A stretch of DNA of 17,773 nucleotides. It comes from Nitrososphaerota archaeon (lineage in GTDB: Archaea; Thermoproteota; Nitrososphaeria; Nitrososphaerales; CADDZS01). The translations under genes were made by a program, and so were the position numbers. This document shows, piece by piece, positions 14,737 through 17,773 of this stretch (positions within the stretch are counted from its first letter, which is position 1; each line of letters starts with the position of its first letter). Under the pieces are notes generated by a model, which was not told the DNA's origin, ran no database searches, and was given only the letters and a program-made list of their open reading frames with translations. The DNA lies in NCBI GenBank assembly GCA_021325255.1, contig JAJPHP010000041.1:1-17773 (forward strand), given 5' to 3'.

Positions 14737-15831
14737 GTGTCGGACTTTGAAAACATTAAAACAAGTCAGGAGAGTGGTCTTGCTGTTCTGTTAGATATGG
14801 ATCCTTACGTCGCCGTCTGCGTTCAGAGCAGGATTGCTGATTCTAGAAAACCAGAAGAAGTGAAAGTAAACGCGAAATACCTCTGCGACTGGATTGACGC
14901 GGCCGTTTTCGTGAATTCAATGGAGGGAAACGTCAAGGTCGTTGCGTTCCCAGAGGGATGCCTCCAAGGGTTCCCCGACGAGGGGTTGGGTTCCATGCAC
15001 CCGGATATTTACTACAAGGATGTCGCGATTGACGTACCCGGAGAGTTCACTGACATGCTTGGAGAAGCAGCGCGCAGGAACAATACCTACGTGCTTGCTC
15101 AGGCCCGAGTCAGACTTCCTGAATTCAAGAGATACTACTTCAATTCTGCATTCATGATTTCGCCTAGAGGGAAAGTCGTTTACAAGTGTTACAAACACGC
15201 AGTGTATCCTGCCGAGCCTTCGACAGTTCCGCACGACGTGCTCAAGAAGTGGCTCAAGGCCTATGGAGAGGATTCTCTTTTTCCCGTGGCGAGGACCGAA
15301 ATTGGGAATTTTGGTGGCGTTATCTGCTTTGAAAGGGACTTCCCTGAAAGCGCGAGGGGGTATGCTCTCAATGGCGCGGAGATACTCTATATGCTGAGCG
15401 GTCTGGAGCCTCGCGTAGCAAGAGGAATCTGGGATCTCCAGAGCCGTAGCCGCGCCCTAGATAACACCTGTTTTGTTCTGGCGCCAAACTGCGGCCCGTT
15501 CTACTCGGATGTAAGCATGAAAGATTGGAAGCCAGGTTTCATCTGTGGCGGTAGATCCATGATTGTAGATTACTTCGGAGGAGTCTTGGCTCAGACTCTC
15601 GACACCCAGGAGTCATTTGTCGCTTCTCCAATAAATATCGAAGCACTTAGGCACCATCGGGCGACATCAGGCCGTTTCAACCCTCTACTCAATCTGAGGA
15701 CTGAATTGTATACTGGAATTTACAAGGAGCCGCTCTATCCCGCAAACAGAGTTCCTAGGACGCGCCCAGAAAGGGAGAGGATACTCTCCGAAACAAAGAA
15801 AGTTCTTAGGAAGAAGGGGATAATTCGTTAA
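14737..15831 (+). CDS. Nitrilase-superfamily carbon-nitrogen hydrolase
   Basis: These enzymes hydrolyse nitriles, amides, carbamoyl or formyl C-N bonds through a Glu-Lys-Cys catalytic set. All three are visible in this 364-aa product: Glu73 in AFPEGCLQGF, Lys153 in YKCYKHAVYP, and nucleophile Cys197 in GVICFERDFPE. The alpha-beta-beta-alpha fold starts at YVAVCVQ (24-30) and runs through NGAEILYML, RALDNTCFVLAPN and RSMIVDYFGGVL. A C-terminal extension (about 310-364) may help oligomerise. Start choice is GTG 14737; an ATG at 14797 just before the first strand is an alternative. The subfamily, and so the substrate, cannot be fixed: aliphatic amidase, formamidase or beta-ureidopropionase-like activities are all possible. 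It has a palindrome at its start and is followed by an M20 hydrolase on the same strand. Confidence 0.88.
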   Translation: MSDFENIKTSQESGLAVLLDMDPYVAVCVQSRIADSRKPEEVKVNAKYLCDWIDAAVFVNSMEGNVKVVAFPEGCLQGFPDEGLGSMHPDIYYKDVAIDVPGEFTDMLGEAARRNNTYVLAQARVRLPEFKRYYFNSAFMISPRGKVVYKCYKHAVYPAEPSTVPHDVLKKWLKAYGEDSLFPVARTEIGNFGGVICFERDFPESARGYALNGAEILYMLSGLEPRVARGIWDLQSRSRALDNTCFVLAPNCGPFYSDVSMKDWKPGFICGGRSMIVDYFGGVLAQTLDTQESFVASPINIEALRHHRATSGRFNPLLNLRTELYTGIYKEPLYPANRVPRTRPERERILSETKKVLRKKGIIR

Positions 15832-15951
15832 GCATGCAGTGATCCTCACGGATAATTCTCTCTCCACGATAGGCTCGCCGTCCACTTCCCAAGGCCACCA
15901 GATCGATGCAAAACTAGATTGCCTTGATTGAGGCGTTTGCCTAGCCGAAAG

Positions 15952-15989
15952 CAGGAGAAATTCGACTTGATTTCGATGCGATTCTCCTG
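15952..15989 (+). repeat. Hairpin upstream of the M20 gene
   Basis: CAGGAGAA (15952-15959) and TTCTCCTG (15982-15989) are perfect inverse copies with a 22-nt spacer that can itself pair partly through ATTCG and CGAT. It lies 120 nt after the nitrilase stop and 37 nt before the M20 TATA-like box. It could end the nitrilase transcript or bind a regulator. Confidence 0.35.
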
Positions 15990-16025
15990 TCTGTGGCTGC
16001 AGCGCGTTGCACAAAGCGGCTCAAG

Positions 16026-16033
16026 ACTTAAAG
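16026..16033 (+). promoter_or_regulatory. TATA-like box of the M20 hydrolase gene
   Basis: CTTAAAGA is centred 30 nt before the ATG at 16060, which predicts a nearly leaderless transcript. This decides between that ATG and the upstream TTG at 15928. Confidence 0.45.
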
Positions 16034-16059
16034 AAAGGCGTAGCTTTCATTTAGGCGCA

Positions 16060-17382
16060 ATGCAAGAGGACAATTCGGATCCCGAGCGCGAGGATCAGAA
16101 GGCGGTGTTACGAGTGATCGATTCGATGAAAGGTGAAATAATCGATCTATGCGCTCAACTTGTGAAACTTCAGAGCGTCAATCCCAAGTACCCTGACGCG
16201 GACGGAGCTAGATATTTGGGAGGCGAAAAGGACTGCAACAAACTTCTTGAATCGGTACTTGCGGGTTTCGGATGTAAGACCGATCTTTTCGAGAAGGCTC
16301 CACTGAGGACAAACTTAGTTGGCACACTGAAAGGCATCGGCGGCGGGAGGTCCCTGATCCTAAATGGGCACATCGATACCGTCCCCTTTGGGAAGCTGGA
16401 GCGATGGAACGGAGGAGGTCCTCTGAGTGGTAGAATTGTAGATGGGAGACTCTTCGGACGAGGTTCTTGCGACATGAAATCTGGTATTGCTTCGATGTGC
16501 AAGGCAGCCGAGGCAATTGCACGAGCCGGTTACAGTCTGAACGGAGACCTTTTCGTAGAAAGCGTCGTTGGAGAAGAAACAATGGATCACGAGCTCGGCA
16601 CTTCCGCGACTGTGGAGCGCGGATACCGGGCGGACGCGGCCATTATCACAGAGCCTACGTCGCTGAGCCTTGAACCGGTCACAACTGGCGTTCTGCTGCT
16701 AAGAGTAAGCGTTGAGGGAAAGTCCACTCACACAACGGCGAGGGACATGATGATTAGAGCAGGGGGTCTTGGAGACGAGATCGGGGTGAATGCGATAGAA
16801 AAGGGAGTGAAGGTCATCCGAATGCTCCAGCAGCTAGAGGAGCAGTGGGGAATCACGAAGCGACACCCACTTTTCAACCCAGGTCACTTCGTCATACACC
16901 CGGGGGTAATCGACGGCGCCCCACGCGGGCACAGATACGTTGCAGTCGTGCCGGACTATTGCGATATTGATTATGCCATTCTTTTCCCTCCGTCCGAACC
17001 TCCTGAGAAAATAAAGAAAGAGATTGAAGACTACGTCCTAACTGCTTGCAGACTAGATACATGGCTCGAAAAGCACCCTCCAAAATTTGACTGGCAGGGC
17101 ACTTGGCCTGCTGGTGAGGTCAGTCCAGACCATCCGATTTGTTTGTCGATTGCATCGGCTCATGCCATTGCTCAGGGATCTAAGGTCGTGCTCAAGGGGA
17201 TGCCAGCACCTGTGGATGCTCCTTTCCTCGACAACAAAGGGGTACCTGCCGTTCTTTACGGCCCCGGGAATATAGAGCAGGCCCATGCCGAAAACGAATA
17301 CGTCAGCATCGATCAACTCATAGTTGCTACCAAGACGGTCGCACTTTCGATTATGGAATGGTGCGGCGTATCAAAGAAGTAA
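16060..17382 (+). CDS. M20-family metallo-hydrolase (ArgE/DapE/carboxypeptidase G2 type)
   Basis: The family uses two zinc or similar ions to cleave N-acyl or peptide bonds; members include acetylornithine deacetylase, succinyl-diaminopimelate desuccinylase and allantoate-type hydrolases. The 440-aa product shows every metal site: His104 and Asp106 in LNGHIDTVPFG, Asp138 in GRGSCDMKSGIA, catalytic Glu172 and ligand Glu173 in VVGEETM, Glu198 in ITEPT, and His409 in AHAENEYV. The lid or dimerisation domain lies in the middle (about 210-330, with VEGKSTHTTARDM). The open frame reaches back to TTG 15928, but that part is poorly protein-like and the TATA-like box fits ATG 16060. The substrate is not deducible. 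It lies 228 bp after the nitrilase gene, with its own promoter signal. Confidence 0.9.
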   Translation: MQEDNSDPEREDQKAVLRVIDSMKGEIIDLCAQLVKLQSVNPKYPDADGARYLGGEKDCNKLLESVLAGFGCKTDLFEKAPLRTNLVGTLKGIGGGRSLILNGHIDTVPFGKLERWNGGGPLSGRIVDGRLFGRGSCDMKSGIASMCKAAEAIARAGYSLNGDLFVESVVGEETMDHELGTSATVERGYRADAAIITEPTSLSLEPVTTGVLLLRVSVEGKSTHTTARDMMIRAGGLGDEIGVNAIEKGVKVIRMLQQLEEQWGITKRHPLFNPGHFVIHPGVIDGAPRGHRYVAVVPDYCDIDYAILFPPSEPPEKIKKEIEDYVLTACRLDTWLEKHPPKFDWQGTWPAGEVSPDHPICLSIASAHAIAQGSKVVLKGMPAPVDAPFLDNKGVPAVLYGPGNIEQAHAENEYVSIDQLIVATKTVALSIMEWCGVSKK

Positions 17383-17404
17383 GTACAAGGCTGTACTGAT
17401 TGAA

Positions 17405-17451
17405 TTGATGATTCTGATACGTGGAGGATCGTAAAACTGTCAAATCATCAA
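17405..17451 (+). repeat. Inverted repeat downstream of the M20 gene
   Basis: TTGATGATT (17405-17413) and AATCATCAA (17443-17451) form nine pairs around a 29-nt loop containing GTGGAGGATC. It starts 23 nt after the M20 stop. It lacks a T-run, so it is not a classic terminator. Confidence 0.35.
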
Positions 17452-17708
17452 AACGAGTCAGTATCTCTCCTGATTGAAGGGAACGTTTTCATTTTGCAAA
17501 TAATCAATCGCTTAGTTGAGTTAATACGGCCTTAGAATAAAATGCCCAACAGGTCAGGGATAAAAAGGAAAGTCATGGGTAGTGAAAGAAGTGACTGCTG
17601 GCCTTCAATACATACTTCGGAACTTCTCTCTCATTTTCTCGATTTACTCTTGCTTCCACAAAGGTAGGCTTTGGCACATTAATCAAATTGAGCGGGCAGT
17701 CTCGCTAT

Positions 17709-17740
17709 GATTGAAAGGTTGTACGTCAGCACCTTCAATC
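17709..17740 (+). repeat. Bulged hairpin near the window end
   Basis: GATTGAA pairs with TTCAATC and GGT with ACC inside it, with single-base bulges and an eight-base loop (TACGTCAG). About 11 pairs form in all. Its role is unknown. Confidence 0.4.
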
Positions 17741-17773
17741 TGATCTCGTTCTTCTGACCTCTTCTCTTCTTCG

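Larger units (their letters stand above)
17383..17773. other. Gene-free end of the window
   Basis: These 390 bp hold no supported gene. They contain two hairpins, at 17405-17451 and 17709-17740, and AT-rich DNA. It may be the upstream region of a gene beyond the window. Confidence 0.4.

Noticed and set aside
17403..17480. Possible C/D box sRNA (TTGATGA and CTGA motifs)
   Set aside because: The CTGA follows the C-like box after only two bases, leaving no guide, and no proper C'/D' pair is seen.
1..17773. CRISPR arrays, insertion sequences, rRNA and tRNA genes
   Set aside because: No regular direct repeats with spacers, transposase, terminal inverted repeats or conserved rRNA/tRNA segments were seen by eye.

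Overview
The window is a stretch of an archaeal chromosome. The evidence is an archaeal-type signal-recognition-particle receptor (FtsY) with its prefoldin alpha and aIF6 neighbours, an archaeal D-aminoacyl-tRNA deacylase of the DTD2 family, a PAC2-family proteasome assembly chaperone ending in a HbYX tail, TATA-like elements and purine-rich ribosome binding sites. FtsY and aIF6 read most like those I know from Thaumarchaeota (Nitrososphaerota). I assign that lineage by recall of family sequences, not by a search. No ammonia-oxidation gene is present to say more about lifestyle.

Layout. Positions 1-2365 (+) carry a beta-class DNA methyltransferase with an SPPY motif, DTD2, and an O6-alkylguanine alkyltransferase whose 3' end overlaps ftsY antisense. 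Positions 2259-4641 (-) hold aIF6, prefoldin alpha and ftsY, a widespread archaeal informational cluster. The position between aIF6 and pfdA, where many archaea place a ribosomal protein LX/L18Ae gene, is an unassigned gap of about 200 bp. Positions 4991-9973 (+) hold an unrecognised 130-aa protein, then carA and a full-length carB, giving a complete glutamine-dependent carbamoyl-phosphate synthetase. Positions 10066-11565 (-) encode a GltD-like iron-sulfur flavoprotein without a GltB partner. Positions 11944-12408 (+) encode a small membrane protein with a cytosolic-looking zinc knuckle, convergent with the PAC2 chaperone (12450-13232, -). A bacterial-style KGG-repeat stress protein follows (13353-13649, -). 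Positions 13650-14736 are gene-poor and contain a cluster of strong dyads downstream of a TATA-like box. Positions 14737-17382 (+) hold a nitrilase-superfamily amidohydrolase and an M20 metallo-hydrolase. The last 390 bp show only hairpins.

How the genes fit together. aIF6, prefoldin, FtsY and the PAC2 chaperone serve ribosome maturation, protein folding and targeting, and proteasome assembly. CarAB makes carbamoyl phosphate for pyrimidines and arginine. The nitrilase and M20 enzyme could act in sequence on C-N bonds of an unknown substrate. DTD2 and the alkyltransferase are both adduct-removal or proofreading enzymes and sit side by side.

Most notable oddities. Three adjacent genes (DTD2, alkyltransferase, ftsY) have intact conserved bodies but irregular 5' ends. 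DTD2 and the alkyltransferase have no ATG, GTG or TTG at the expected place. ftsY has a well-placed Shine-Dalgarno and ATG in the wrong frame. In all three, one extra base in a short homopolymer would restore a normal start. I see no CRISPR array, transposon, rRNA or tRNA, and no clearly novel multi-gene system. The best candidates for something new are the 5'-end irregularities and the structured element at 14000-14109.
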